DNA of 64,000 bases from Leuctra nigra (Eukaryota; Arthropoda; Insecta; Plecoptera; Leuctridae): contig OW203762.1 of the NCBI GenBank assembly GCA_934045905.1, forward strand, positions 38,913,702-38,977,701. The letters are read 5' to 3'. The notes beneath the pieces were generated by a model. That model saw only the letters and a list, made by a program, of their open reading frames with translations. It had not been told where the DNA came from and ran no database searches. The position numbers and the translations under genes were made by a program. Positions 1-11,620 of the stretch are shown here, piece by piece; the stretch's first letter is position 1; each line of letters begins with the position of its first letter.

Positions 1-1421
1 TGTGGTCTCTAGTCGCTCTCTCTCGATCTCGTGCGCTGTCCGACCCTCTCCAGCAGACGATGAACCGCTTATTGAACATCTAAAGACGCGAAGACAGCAG
101 AGGAGGGTGGGGGAGATGCTCACAAGTGATGGCTTGCCAATCGTTACAGCATCCGTCCAAAGACAAGATGAGAACAGACGTATGTGAAATTCATTCAACA
201 TTAAACCTGATATTATAATGTCTGATGGTTGATATTCGCAGAGGTAGTCTACTCGCTTATCAGACTATATTTAAATGAGATTGATAAAGCATAACTGAGA
301 TGTGGCAATTGTTTGATTGAACTCTAAAACCCTTCTATTAACAAAACGCTGCAATTTAATTATGTACAGTATGGACAACTTCTAAATATTTTGAAAAAGT
401 GAGCATACCTACGTAATTTGCTTTCCTAGTTACAAAAATAATGTTTAATATTCTAGGATAGCACACTAATAAATAAGTTCCACCATACCTAGATAAGCTC
501 ATTTTAAGTACATGCTGATACCCTACCCCACGTGTGTGTAGTTAATAATTACATCCCAGCCTCTATACTAAAACCGTATTAAATCCATCTTGCTTTGATC
601 TCGCGGAAAGCTTATCATGCGTCCAAACATTCATCAGTCAATCCCAGCGCGTCTATGACTGACTAAACAGCTACCCCTTTCACCGTCATCGCATCCCTTA
701 GCTTAGCCCCATCCGACGTTCATCCATAATTCATCTAAGATTCAACCCCTTTGCCTGAGTTGAAAGAAGCCAACATCTTGATGTGATTAATGGGAGGAGT
801 AATCAACCGTCATGGTGTTTCCATAATTAATTTCGATTTATCTTTCTGGCTCGATGATTTGTTTTAAGTCTGATCCCTGTGAATAACTTTGGATGAGTGA
901 TCACTCTTTATTCACCTCTTTGTTATATTTGTTACCCCCGGTGTGTTCTGCACTGCAGGTTGCATACACGAGCGAGCTAATTGGGCTGTCAGGACTGCTC
1001 CCGGTCCTATTATACATTTTTTTGTGTTCTCGCGAAACGTCACGAACAGTGTATCCACATTTCTGTTTTGTCTATTACCGGGGATCGCCGGAGGCTAGCT
1101 ACAGCATGTCAAACACATAGAGTTATCAAACGAAAACCCCTTGTTTTACATTTTATTCAATTATTTTAGTAACATTATTCCCCCGCAACATTCAAAACCG
1201 CCTTAAGTGAAAAAGATAACTTTAATCAGGTTGAAATTTTGTTCGCTTTCTCGTTTTGTTTTTGGCGAAAATAGCCAGCGGAGAGATGGTAATGTAAAAC
1301 AATTTCACCGTGAGGGATTAGGTATAAGGAGAACGTATCGGTTCTTGCTTGATACGATAAATAATTCCTTTGTAGCTATGATTGTTATTCCAAAAGCAAA
1401 AGTGAACTACCATTTTATCCG
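1..1421. other. No gene recognised
   Basis: AT-rich sequence. The open frames here are at most about 75 codons, begin at non-ATG codons or overlap each other in different frames, and show no recognisable motif. I see no tRNA, clear repeat or promoter signature. Confidence 0.6.
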
Positions 1422-1769
1422 TTAAAAATATTTCCACCGAATCTGGCCGTAGCTTCTAAAACTATCCAATGATGATGTGAAATTAACCAGATGATCGATA
1501 CACGGTATTATGTAAAAGTATTCGCGGAATTTCTTCGTGATGCGAGAGAGGGAGAGATAGAGAGGGGGGAGTCTGGAGTCGGTATGTATTGATAAATCAT
1601 CCGGCGGCTTCGCGTACACCTGAAATTCTCTCCCCCTTTTTGTGATTTCATATCGGAAATCTCTTCTCGACGCCGAAGTAAGGTATTTCCGCTTGACGGC
1701 GATGCGCATCTCGTCTAGATGATCAGACCTGTAGCCAGAATTATGTATTCCAACGCTATCTATAGTCAT
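1422..1769 (-). CDS. Weak candidate coding frame, unrecognised
   Basis: A 115-codon minus-strand frame starting at a true ATG (1767-1769) in a patch more GC-rich than its surroundings. The first 60 or so residues are charged and mixed in composition, beginning MTIDSVGIHNSGYRSDHL. The second half becomes Leu/Ser/Arg-rich because it reads across a purine-rich tract, as non-coding frames often do. A CAG|GTGTAC splice-donor-like site lies inside the frame, so only the first part might be an exon. No family is recognised and there is no neighbouring gene for context. It may be a chance frame. Confidence 0.15.
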   Translation of the reverse strand: MTIDSVGIHNSGYRSDHLDEMRIAVKRKYLTSASRRDFRYEITKRGREFQVYAKPPDDLSIHTDSRLPPLYLSLSRITKKFREYFYIIPCIDHLVNFTSSLDSFRSYGQIRWKYF

Positions 1770-2661
1770 ATCACCTGGGGCGTAAATATTCTCTGCTCGG
1801 AGAGCTCAACTCTGCAAGTTTCTCGCAGAACCGGAGCTTCTAGCTATTCATTCATCACGAGGTACAACACACTCAGTCGACAAGCTCCTACATTTTAATT
1901 ACGCTCCGTCTTAAAAGCCAATAAAGTTTCCCCTATCCCCGTTCCATCCCCTCTCCTTCGTCTACCCACCCACGCTGTTGCAAGGAAGAACTCTCGAAAA
2001 CGAGTGCCATTTTTATGTTGCAGATACAAATCGCTTCCGAAGAAGAGCGTAATTGACAACGTCAGAGATCTTTCATGACTCCGACTTGAGAAGAATGTTG
2101 TAAACTTTAGGAAATTGGCGTAGTCTTTGTAAATTGCTAGCAATTCTTGTAAATGACTGAGCATTTTGCCTTGTAGTGATGTATGAAGTCGGAGATTTAC
2201 ATAATTTTAAAGGGACGTAGAATGTTGATGCAGACTCTAGACAGGATGCTGAAATATTTGTGTTGCTGGAACATTTTGGTAGACGCGTACAAAACTGTTA
2301 TCTTCTTCAATAATTGAATCCACTTCGGAAGGAGAGGTAAAGAAAGGACTGTATTCAACGAGTGTACGTTTATTTGAATTATCAACTATGGCATGAGTAA
2401 AATTATAAATTATTGTATGCACAAAGCGGCTAAAATATTGATTTTAAAATACTAAATAAAGTCTGCATTTAACGCAATTCGAATTAGATTGAAATATTGA
2501 TCCCACAGATGCAAAAACTAATTTCCAGTACTAGATCAGCAGTGTGTATTTTACAGAATAAGTTAAATCCGGTATCAATATATATTGATAAATTTATGAA
2601 CTTAGAATTCTCTAAAATTTTGAATACTTCCGGTCAATATTTTTTTTATTTTTTTATTTTT

Positions 2662-2710
2662 AGTGTAATAGTGTTAGTGTAATTGTAAGTGTAGTGTAAT
2701 AGTGTTAATT
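2662..2710. repeat. Imperfect GTGTAATAGTGTTA tandem repeat
   Basis: After a T/A-rich tract, the words GTGTAATAGTGTTA and GTGTAATTGTAA alternate in about 50 bp. This is seen directly and is consistent with a short degenerate microsatellite. Confidence 0.6.
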
Positions 2711-3047
2711 GTTACCGTCTCTACGACTCTGCCCAATATTAACACTAGACTTAACTATTTGATCCATAGCGGGGGGAAATTGAAATGTCCAGTGACTTTC
2801 TGCAAGGATTTTAATCATTGTTTCTATCCGTTTCGTGCAATAGGGATGCTGGCAATACATTGAGATTTAGTTTGAGTTCTATACGATTAATACAGTGAGA
2901 AGAATGTCCACTACGAGCCCACATTTTTTTCAAAGACAATTATAATCGCAATAAGATCGAGGTAGGTATTATGAAGTCATTTTAATATGCAATTAAAATT
3001 TCAATCACATTTAAAGAAATATAATACCGATTTTATTTTTGAAAAAA

Positions 3048-3075
3048 ACTACAGATGGTGGCAGATACGGGATTT
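3048..3075 (+). repeat. Copy of dispersed ACAAATGGTGGCAGATG repeat
   Basis: CTACAGATGGTGGCAGATAC at this position matches the core shared with 12172-12235 (minus), 17890-17955 (plus), 57957-57992 and 58096-58130. This is the most diverged of the two long-core copies and only the core can be aligned by eye. The element type is unknown. Confidence 0.45.
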
Positions 3076-4037
3076 TATTTATCAAGAATAAACGTGTTAT
3101 TTTCTTGGAGTATCGTAGTAATTAATTCCTTTATCAAGAGAAAAAAATACACAAATATAGCAATTGTTAATATAATCGTTTAGAATTTAATCACTTTTAA
3201 ATAACCTTCGTAACGAGCAAATTATTTGCATTCAGAAGTTACTTTAATTCATTTTAAATTGAACCAACACAACATACGCATGTAATCACAACTCAAACCT
3301 GAAAATCCCTTATTCGGTTATAAATCAGAGCGAAAGTGAAAACGACGAGTTAATCCGACGAATATGCTCTGATTATAGGTTCAACATCACCTCAGGCTGC
3401 GAGGCGCGCTTCACAAAGAGACTCGACTCCTGCTACCTCATGATTTAGCTATTCATCAACACTCCACTACTACCCCATTCATAACCCCCCTCATCCCCAT
3501 CCCTTCCAAACATTCCACGTCAATGATGCCCTCTCTTCGACACTTCGTTCCCGAGGTTATGCGTTCAATTTAGAACACCGATTCAAATACAGATTGAATG
3601 CTATTAAGCAGACGACGTTTTTATTGAAGTGAATTCTCTATCTTAGAATGTGTCGTGAATGGGGAAGCATGTTTACGAAAACTGGAGTTTAAATGTGGAA
3701 AGGAGTAAAACATATTCAGCTTTTGAAAAAGTTGTGCGCGAGTATCGTTGTTTGTGATGTTTGCCTATATAAGCTAGGAGATTGCGCTGAAAGAAAATGT
3801 GTTAGAACTTGATGAAAGTTCAACAAAAGTTATGCCAAGTGCACGATGAGAAGCATGGCACCTCCACTATATTTCAAAACTCGATTGAATGTTCAACAAA
3901 ATTCGATATAAATCGAGTTTAGTTAAAAATAAAATGTTGGTGGATGTGGTAAAATCCAAACCAAATCTCGTTTCTTAGGAAAATCACTATTGACACCAAA
4001 ATGGGATGAAGTTAAAAGAGAGCCAAAGAATTATAAA

Positions 4038-4268
4038 CCAGAAAAAACACTCCGTGTAAAAATACCAGCCAAGTCTCTTTAACTATAAAAAAAAATAGAA
4101 GAAATCTAAAAATTCAGCACTGAAAAGGAGTGATATCAAAAAAGGAGCCAAGTCAACGAATTTTCCAAATTTTAATCGTACCATTGAAATAAAAATATCA
4201 ACCCCCGAGAAATACTTAAAAAAAGGACTTGGCGCATCGTTTTTTTAAAGACACTTTTCTATCCTAAA
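4038..4268 (+). repeat. Left inverted-repeat arm
   Basis: Starts CCAGAAAAAACACTCCGTG. Contains GCCAAGTC at 4068-4075 and 4147-4154 and the reverse octamer at 4226-4233. Mirrors 4931-5160. The inner limit is approximate because homology fades after the TTTAAAGACA word. Confidence 0.85.
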
Positions 4269-4930
4269 AGTATAGGAAGAACTCTACAAGTATATTTTCC
4301 TGAGTATATCACATTCATTATCGACGAATCATACTACGTTTTAATATAACTAGTACTCTTACCTACTGGCAGTTTTGGTATTTTGTCAATATTCAGAGGA
4401 AATAAACGGATAAACGAATAACGAATAAACGGAAGCGGCCTAGTCTATTCGTTATTGCCACTATTTCTAGGGTCATATTAATCAATCATACTTCTCAATA
4501 TCGTGACTGAGGGAAATAGCGAAAGCGCTCATTACAAGAAGGCCGTCAATGAGATTTGTATAAGTGACTAGTGCACTGAGCCATGCTGCTCAAATAATTA
4601 CTGACTAGATTTTTATCTAAAGTAATACGTTATGTAATTTATGAATTTTTTTGGTATAAAATGTTAATTAATAGCAATTAATTACACGGCGAGAAGGTTC
4701 AAAGTATAATGCTGTAGTAGGTATGTTGATGTACCCACAAAACTATAGGTACCTACCAATCACAAACACAACTGTTCTGTATTTATTGCTTGTAAGACAA
4801 TGCTATGTTTCTTTGCGTACTTATATTTAAATTTAAAATATTTTACAGAATGTTCAATATTTAATTTGAAAGTTTTGTCCCAATTTTTCTAGGCATTTCT
4901 GAACTACGTAGTATGTGAGTGGCATAAGCT

Positions 4931-5160
4931 TAAGAATAGAAAAATGTCTTTAAAAAAACGATGCGCCAAGTCCTTTTTTTAAGTATTTCTCGGGGGTTGA
5001 TATTTTTATTTCAATGGTACGATTAAAATTTGGAAAATTCGTTGACTTGGCTCCTTTTTTGATATCACTCCTTTTCAGTGCTGAATTTTTAGATTTCTTC
5101 TATTTTTTTTTATAGTTAAAGAGACTTGGCTGGTATTTTTACACGGAGTGTTTTTTCTGG
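4931..5160 (-). repeat. Right inverted-repeat arm
   Basis: Reverse complement of the left arm, ending in ACACGGAGTGTTTTTTCTGG. The octamers lie at 4965-4972, 5044-5051 and 5123-5130. The flanking sequence just outside (GATATCACTTCTTTT) resembles a word inside the arm itself (GATATCACTCCTTTT), so the element may have inserted into, or evolved from, a related repeat. Confidence 0.85.
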
Positions 5161-5324
5161 GATATCACTTCTTTTGTTAGTTTATTCATACAGCTTGTAG
5201 CACATGTCCGAGCAGGGACTAATTTCTTTAAAAAAATACGCCTCAACCGATTTGGTTACTATGAAAAGTTGCGTTTGGTATAAGATGAAAATGATTATCC
5301 AAGAAGAATAGCTTAAGTTTCGTT

Positions 5325-6053
5325 ATAATCGATCCAGCCGTTTTCGATACATGACGTCACTTCCGGTTTTGAAATAGCGGCCGAATTCCGGTATAGGTAA
5401 TAAGAAAACAATCTAGTTTTATCTAGTTGATACCTTCATGAACGACCATCTGAATTCCTAATCCCTATATTTCCGTAAAATCGGTCATGCCGTTTGTAAT
5501 ATATGACGTCACTTCCGGTTTCATTTAGTGGTTCCTGCCGCCATTTCCGGTACCATTAATTTATTTATTCATTTTTCACAATTGATTTTTCAAATAAATA
5601 GCAGAATGAATACGCAGGAGCTAGTTCAGTTGCAATCGGTACAGGCGTTTTAGATATATGACGTCACTTCCGGTTTCAGGAATGGCGGCCGAGAACACTG
5701 CTACCTTGAATATATAAATTGTATTGTCTATGTTACAATGTAAGTTAATTATGTACGTATTTTAAGTATAATTTGTTGAAATAAGTTAAATATTGCGTAT
5801 TTATGACGTCACTTCCGGTTTAGAAAATAAGAAAATAATATTTTTTTTATTGATACTTCATATAGATGACCATCTAAATCGAATGGCGCTAATTTCGTTC
5901 TAATCGGTCCAGACGTTTTTGAGTTATGACGTCACTTTCGGTTTCAAAATGGCGGCTTCCGGTTGGTTTTATAAAAAGGCACCTCAGACGCCAAAAGTGC
6001 ACATGTGGTAAAAATTTCAGGTCGATCGGTTCAGCCGTTTAGGCTGTGGCGGT
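5325..6053 (+). repeat. Degenerate tandem array of ~150-bp units with TGACGTCA
   Basis: Five units each carry TGACGTCA followed by CTTCCGGTTT or a one-base variant: 5352, 5504, 5659, 5804 and 5927, with spacings of 152, 155, 145 and 123 bp. Several units also share an upstream AATCGGTCCAGCCGTTTT-like phrase and a downstream AATGGCGGCC-like phrase. A sixth, decayed unit (6008-6040) keeps AAATTTCAGGTCGATCGG and the CAGCCGTTT word but lacks the palindrome. The array begins where the right arm of the foldback element's flank ends. No coding frame. The unit phrase resembles a core also present at 47.97-48.83 kb. Confidence 0.8.
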
Positions 6054-6790
6054 GATAGCGACGTTTCGTGATATCATCAGAATCATCATCATCTTCAGAA
6101 TCAGAAAGTGGTGTAATTTCACTGTTTTCTCGGTCCTCTAGCGCGCAAATGGCATAACCTATTGTTCCCAAATTTGGTATATGTAGTGGGGTGGGCCATA
6201 GCTCGAAATTAAGATATTTCGCAACAATGTGAGATTTACCAATTTTGAGATCCAGTAGGCCGAAAATGCCATGTTGTTGCTTACAGTAAAAGTGTTTGGT
6301 CTGCTCCTCAGTTTATTAGGCATTTACGGTATGTTGAGTGACTGTGAGTGTATAGTACGACTTGGCTGGGTGGAGCGACCGCTCCACTAGATCAACACGA
6401 CAATTTTAAGAGAGAAAGTAAATTGCCTTTCTGTAAAACATCGTTAAAATTGCACATACTACATTACTACATTACGCATTACGGCATTACTTCATTATTT
6501 TGAACGCCATGCCATTCAAACCTCTCACTGTAAATTGTTAAAACAAAACGATGATCCAACTATTTTTTATTGTCTTTGTATTTTTACATGTTGTTAAATA
6601 TCCAAGATATAAATGAAGTAAAATATATTATTTGTATTATTTATAATTTATGTAAGTTTTGTATAAATAACAAAATATGAACGTCTCGTCGTCCATGTTT
6701 TCGTGTTGTGTTTAGGAAAGAAATCCAGCAAACAGCGAATTGCGCTCCATTTCCGGACGCCTCTAAGCCGAGCGAAGATATTGTCGGTTG
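6054..6790. other. No gene recognised
   Basis: AT-rich, without a supported frame. A single GACTTGGC octamer, the same word that is phased in the 4-5 kb element, occurs at 6359-6366; one copy may be chance or a remnant. Confidence 0.5.
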
Positions 6791-6974
6791 ATATAGCTTG
6801 AGCCAACGACGACGCAGCGCGTCGCAATCATGGCGGATAGCGTCGAAATATCTACCAGCGTCGTTTTTGATACGACGTCCTGGACCGTTACTGTATATTG
6901 CACGACGCTATTTTCAAGGAAGATGCTCCTTTCGAAAAGATTTTCACGGTGCTTTATTTATGTGTTGTGATTTT
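6791..6974 (+). other. CpG-rich GCGTCG cluster with a short ATG frame
   Basis: A CpG-rich islet with about five CGACGC/GCGTCG hexamers in 100 bp. An ATG in good initiation context (CAATCATGG) at 6831 opens a 46-codon frame starting MADSVEISTSVVFDTTSW and stopping at a TGA near 6970. It could be a small first exon or a chance frame. I recognise no family, and no strong donor follows. Confidence 0.2.
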
Positions 6975-6986
6975 TTTAGATTATGA

Positions 6987-9900
6987 TTGATAAAATAAAC
7001 TCTGAGAGGATTTAAACCTTAAACCGGATATTTGTTATATATTTCGTGTAGCTCAGTCTAAATAACGTTTCGACATATTGTAAATACATGGTAATACATT
7101 TATAATTATCAATGATTACATTTTTATGCTGGAAAGAGGAGTCATGGCATTTATGAAATAACGTTTGGTAATAGTGAAGAGCACTCAATGACAAATAAAG
7201 CCCTACTAGTAGCATTATATGTCGTTGAGAGCACTTAAATATATATTTGTATCCTAGGCTGCAAATTGTTATATAATACGGGGCGATCTGTATTACAACA
7301 TTAAACATTAAATTGGTTCTTATTAATAAATATTTAATGTATGATTCAAACAAAATATTTTAAATTTTCGTGATGAACGCAGTTTTTCAACACCTCACAT
7401 TTATGTAGTAAATTATAAATAAATCCCCCTTTCTTGAATCGTCCCCTTTATGTCATTTCCTTTATGACACGCAAAAGCCTGCCAGAGGTTTCTAGCTCTT
7501 ATCTCTATTGGCAGACATAGAAGGCTCCAGTGCAACCCGTGGATATGGTCCAAGTCAGTAACACGTCTCACCTACCCAGTCTAGACCACCCTAAGACGAT
7601 AGCTTAAAGGATACCTATTAAATGTGTACCACCGTCTGCAATAGTAAAACTATGCAGTTTATATGCGACCCGAAGTAACTATTCAATTGCGAGGTGAATT
7701 GCACCTGCATTTACAGATACGGAGATAAATGTAGGTCGCAGACTATGACTATAAACACTAAACAAGATTATCGCTCAGGCGGAGGTATGGATCAAGGCTT
7801 CAAGATTATCCAATCTCATTTGCTAGGATACATTGCCAGGAATATGTATTTATTACAGCATGGAAGAATTCAATTGAAACGTTACAAATCTAATTCTTCG
7901 GTAATTTATTTAAAAACGGATCCGTTTTAAGTTTCCAGCCAAATATTAGTTAAATAACTGAATGCCAAGATCGATGAATTCTATATAAAACTCATTCGAT
8001 TCAAAGTCTCGTAAGAGATTAAAATATTCGGTCATGAAAATGAATGTCAAGTAGCCCCGCATTTTCACAATGTTAAGGTAAAGTTAGTAAATACAACAAA
8101 TGAACAGTCCAAACATTCCAAGCGCCTGGGCTATAAATAATGGACCGAGCTTAGTGCCTGACTCATTAGGCAAAATTATTCCTAGATAATTAAGTTGCGA
8201 CGGTCCAACATTTACCCCCCTCTACCCTAAAACACTGTCCAATGAATTCAGTTATGCGGCGAGACCTCCTGGATGGGATGCTGCTGCCGAGTTTGATGGG
8301 AACAATAGGATGCAGACCTGGGGGACCTATCAGAGAACCGGCGCAAGCTGCTTCGTATGTATAATTCATACCATCTCCTTGCTGAAGCTAATACAATGGT
8401 TGTAATGCATTCAGGCTTCGTTGTTCGCCCTGCAGTCTCGCCACCGCACCTCTCTGCCTTCTGGATACAACTACAATAACTGTATTCATAAACATTCACT
8501 GTGAGTTGCGGTCGGCCAAGGAGCTAACACTGTGTGCAAATCATCTCCGGCTGTATGCTCATCAGTCGATAAAACAGTCATTCTGTTTGACTTCATCTTG
8601 GATCTGGAGCAGATGAGGTGGAATATGTTAACCTACGTTGTTCGACACAATGAAAATTTGCTCAGTTTCATTAATGCTCATCTAAAATGCAAGAATAGGG
8701 AATAATCCATTCCATTACTTTTCGAGATGAAAATATTGTTGAATATTGTTTGCGCAATACTCAAAAATCATGTAATAAATGTAAAACATATTCTCTACTA
8801 GACTCTTTGTAATGGGTTGGGCATTTAGCCGGCTTTGCATCTATATTGTATTTGCAAGAATATTGTAGGATTCTTGTTTCTAACTAAAAATAATGGACTC
8901 TTTTATACTCTTACTTATTGGGGAGACCAGACGACCCCACCCCGCAAATCCCCTTATTACTCCAGTCGGTATTCATGGCAGTCCTCTTGGAATAAGGGAT
9001 TGACATGGACATTGAAAGTTACAATAAAAAAATCAGACAATTGTATGCAAAGAAATTATTGTGTATAACGTTTAAATAAACAATAATTCCATTATATTAC
9101 TTCTGAGAGATAATAAATGAAAACCAACAGTTCATGAAGCACGAAAATTGACACTGAGAAACTTTCTCCTCGTGATTAATATATTGCGCCATGCTTCCGA
9201 TTTACTAGAAATATCCATTTACTGATATTATATTTCAATATCTCTCCAAATTACCAGTACAATTAGTAACTGAAACCTGCTTACGCAGCCAGCTTTAGTA
9301 ATCATTGCCTCGCCTGAGTAATTTTCAAAGTGATGTGTGTCTCAGGCCTCAGGATCATCTTCGATCTAGAAGTGGGGTTATGTTACACCATCGTGAAAGC
9401 TCACATTATGCCATGTACTTTAATGTAAATAATACCACTATAACTTGCAGTAAGCACCCGCGAGGTGTTGTCTATAGAAGCCTCATTGATGGGTTGCTTA
9501 AGATCGAGAGAATTAGCTGGGTGGAGGGAGAGGAGGGTTATATAAGCATGCCGAGGTCAAGAAGGAAATGAAGAGTTGATAGTGTTTATAAGGTTTGGTT
9601 AATGAAACAAATAACAACAAATACAAATAACAAATAACTCAGTGAACAACTTGTGGACGCTTATTATATTTGTGAGATTACTCATTTGAAAGTCAACAGG
9701 CTCGGGTATTGCTCTCGTTTTTATTCGAACATATCTGAGAACCTGGAGTTATTCTTGAAGAGCAATAACATGCTCTATTTGCGATCTTTCAATGTGAGTA
9801 GTTACAACAATGATGATTGATATTGAATCAGATGGTATTACTTAATTGCACAGTTGTACATTTATAAAGCATTATCCCACCTATATTTATCCCCATTTCC

Positions 9901-11400
9901 GATTTCTTGATCCCAATTGGTATTCACTATTTTATACTTTTGAAATCAGGTAAAAGATTTTCAGGCTGTTGAGCTCTCACTTTCCATAGAATATAAGTGC
10001 CGACTTATATTACCAATATTGACAGATATCCAGAAAAATTACGCTTTTAAATATCCATAATACATGGAGCATAAATCTGGATGAAATTCAGCCAAGCAGA
10101 TTTGCTATTTCCACGCAGATTCTCTATCGAATGCAAACAGTTTTGAATAGAATTGATGAATAAATCATCGAGAAAACATTCTTATTTTCAAACCATCACG
10201 AAATATCTACAACAATATATTAAGATTTGAATTCAACCCCTATCCTCAAGTGTATGCAGCCAATTCGATTCGCGGAGAATGAAAAGTAAAACGACGGTAT
10301 ATCGAGATTGTGTCGCCACGAGCTAACTTTTCTATGGACTCCTTTATTCTCCAGGAACGTGGGAATGCAACCGGCAAGCTAAGATGCATATTTGAATATT
10401 TATGATGGACTATCTTATGAAAATGAGAGCTTTTACTTCCGGACGAAAACATTCTATAAAAATAACACTCACCCCCTTCAAGTTGCGTCATCCAATCTAT
10501 CTACATTGTACATGAAAACTTCGTAACATCACGAGAGGGAAAATTCATTTCAGCTTAACACCACTATGAAAAAAACACAAACTCCGAAATGAATTCTAAA
10601 ACAATGGTTACTAATCAGCTTTCTTATTTCTCGCTTTGCTTCTTGACGTCTGTCGTCTTGGGCAAGGACACTGTCTTCATTTTATCGAGGAATATTCTGC
10701 CATGCATAACAGTCTTATCCCATGAAAATCTTATTTCTATACGGCTTATTTTTAAGCGCTAAATAAACAGACTTAAACTTCACAGCTCGTCTTCTTCGAA
10801 AAGCTGAAAATATTAATAAAAGTCTATGCTGTAGAAAATTAAGAACAACTATCATCCAAGATATAAAAAAGAAGAAACATCAAATTTTGTCTTCTAGAAG
10901 CAAACACAAAGGGCTTTACGTACGAAAAAAATTGGCAATAAAAACGGTGTAATGGACTATTACGGCCAGGAAAAAATCACTTAGTGTATATCATAAGCGT
11001 AAAAGCTCTGTTGTAGCAATAAAGATGGTTGTAAAGGAAAAATTGTAAAAATCTAAGTCGGTGTTGACCGCATATTTAGAAAAACATGAACAAACTCTTT
11101 TAACAAGTGAAAACAATTTGAACATTAACTATGCTAATTTTACTGCTACAGTTGAGAGAGAATTGACAAGAAACATCGTAAGAAACAACGTTTTATAGCG
11201 AATTTACATAAAAACAGACTTTTATTGTCTATGATTGAAATGTGTCACGAAACCAGAAACATTCTCGAAACGTCATCGTGTTTGTTTCAATTTCTCAACT
11301 CCACATCTCAAAAAAACAAAACAAAAACATTTTCAACTTCTCTATCATCACGTCCGTTTGAGAGCCAATCAATCAAACTAATAGTTCTGGATTTGTGTGT
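6987..11400. other. No gene recognised
   Basis: 4.4 kb of AT-rich DNA. A 113-codon minus frame at 7012-7353 is rich in I, Y, L, F and C, as expected from AT-rich non-coding DNA, and has no motif. The 15-mer TTATTACTCCAGTCG at 8954-8968 recurs exactly at 14732-14746. A short imperfect AACAAATAA repeat sits near 9600-9640. Nothing else is supported. Confidence 0.55.
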
Positions 11401-11620
11401 GGCACGCTACTGAACGCAGCTTGCCAAGTGATGTGTTCGTTAGGTGATATTTCACACGTGTCCGGCGAGGTTTGGCGTGACTGCACGAGAGCCTCCGTCG
11501 CGGTCGTAAACACCTCCGCGGGGGCGCCAAATACTCGACCTGGTTCCTTGAGCGCCGGACGATAAGCCAAACGTGTACTAGGGCTTGTAGGTACACGTGT
11601 TTACATTGCGCAATTAGATG
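11401..11620. promoter_or_regulatory. CpG-rich patch with paired ACACGTGT boxes
   Basis: An abrupt GC- and CpG-rich segment (including CCTCCGCGGGGGCGCC) in AT-rich surroundings, flanked by two ACACGTGT E-box palindromes near 11453 and 11592. This could be a promoter or enhancer. I find no convincing first exon next to it: the overlapping minus frames (65 and 98 codons) have no recognisable features. The regulatory role is inference from base composition. Confidence 0.25.

Larger units (their letters stand above)
1770..4037. other. No gene recognised; AT-rich with minor repeats
   Basis: No coding frame I can support. It contains a T-rich tract followed by an imperfect array of the word GTGTAATAGTGTTA (about 2662-2710) and one copy of a dispersed repeat (3048-3075), both listed separately. 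The rest is unremarkable AT-rich DNA. Confidence 0.6.
4038..5160. mobile_element. Foldback/TIR element with about 230-bp arms
   Basis: The two ends are inverted copies: the left arm runs from 4038 to about 4268 and the right arm from about 4931 to 5160, nearly identical by eye. The outer terminus is CCAGAAAAAACACTCCGTG. Each arm carries three copies of the octamer GCCAAGTC or its complement: 4068, 4147 and 4226 on the left, 4965, 5044 and 5123 on the right. All are spaced exactly 79 bp, and the innermost one is inverted. The roughly 660-bp interior has no coding frame, so the element is non-autonomous. No matching target duplication is visible at the borders (TTATAAA on the left, GATATCAC on the right). 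The regularly phased octamers could be protein-binding sites, for example for a transposase; that is inference. The superfamily is not assigned. Confidence 0.8.

Noticed and set aside
4038..6053. Single compound element joining the foldback and the TGACGTCA array
   Set aside because: They are adjacent but share only a short GATATCAC(T)CTTTT word at the junction. Without other genomic copies there is no evidence that they move together.
7012..7353. 113-codon minus frame as a membrane protein
   Set aside because: The hydrophobic look comes from AT-rich codons (I, Y, L, F). No recognisable topology or family.
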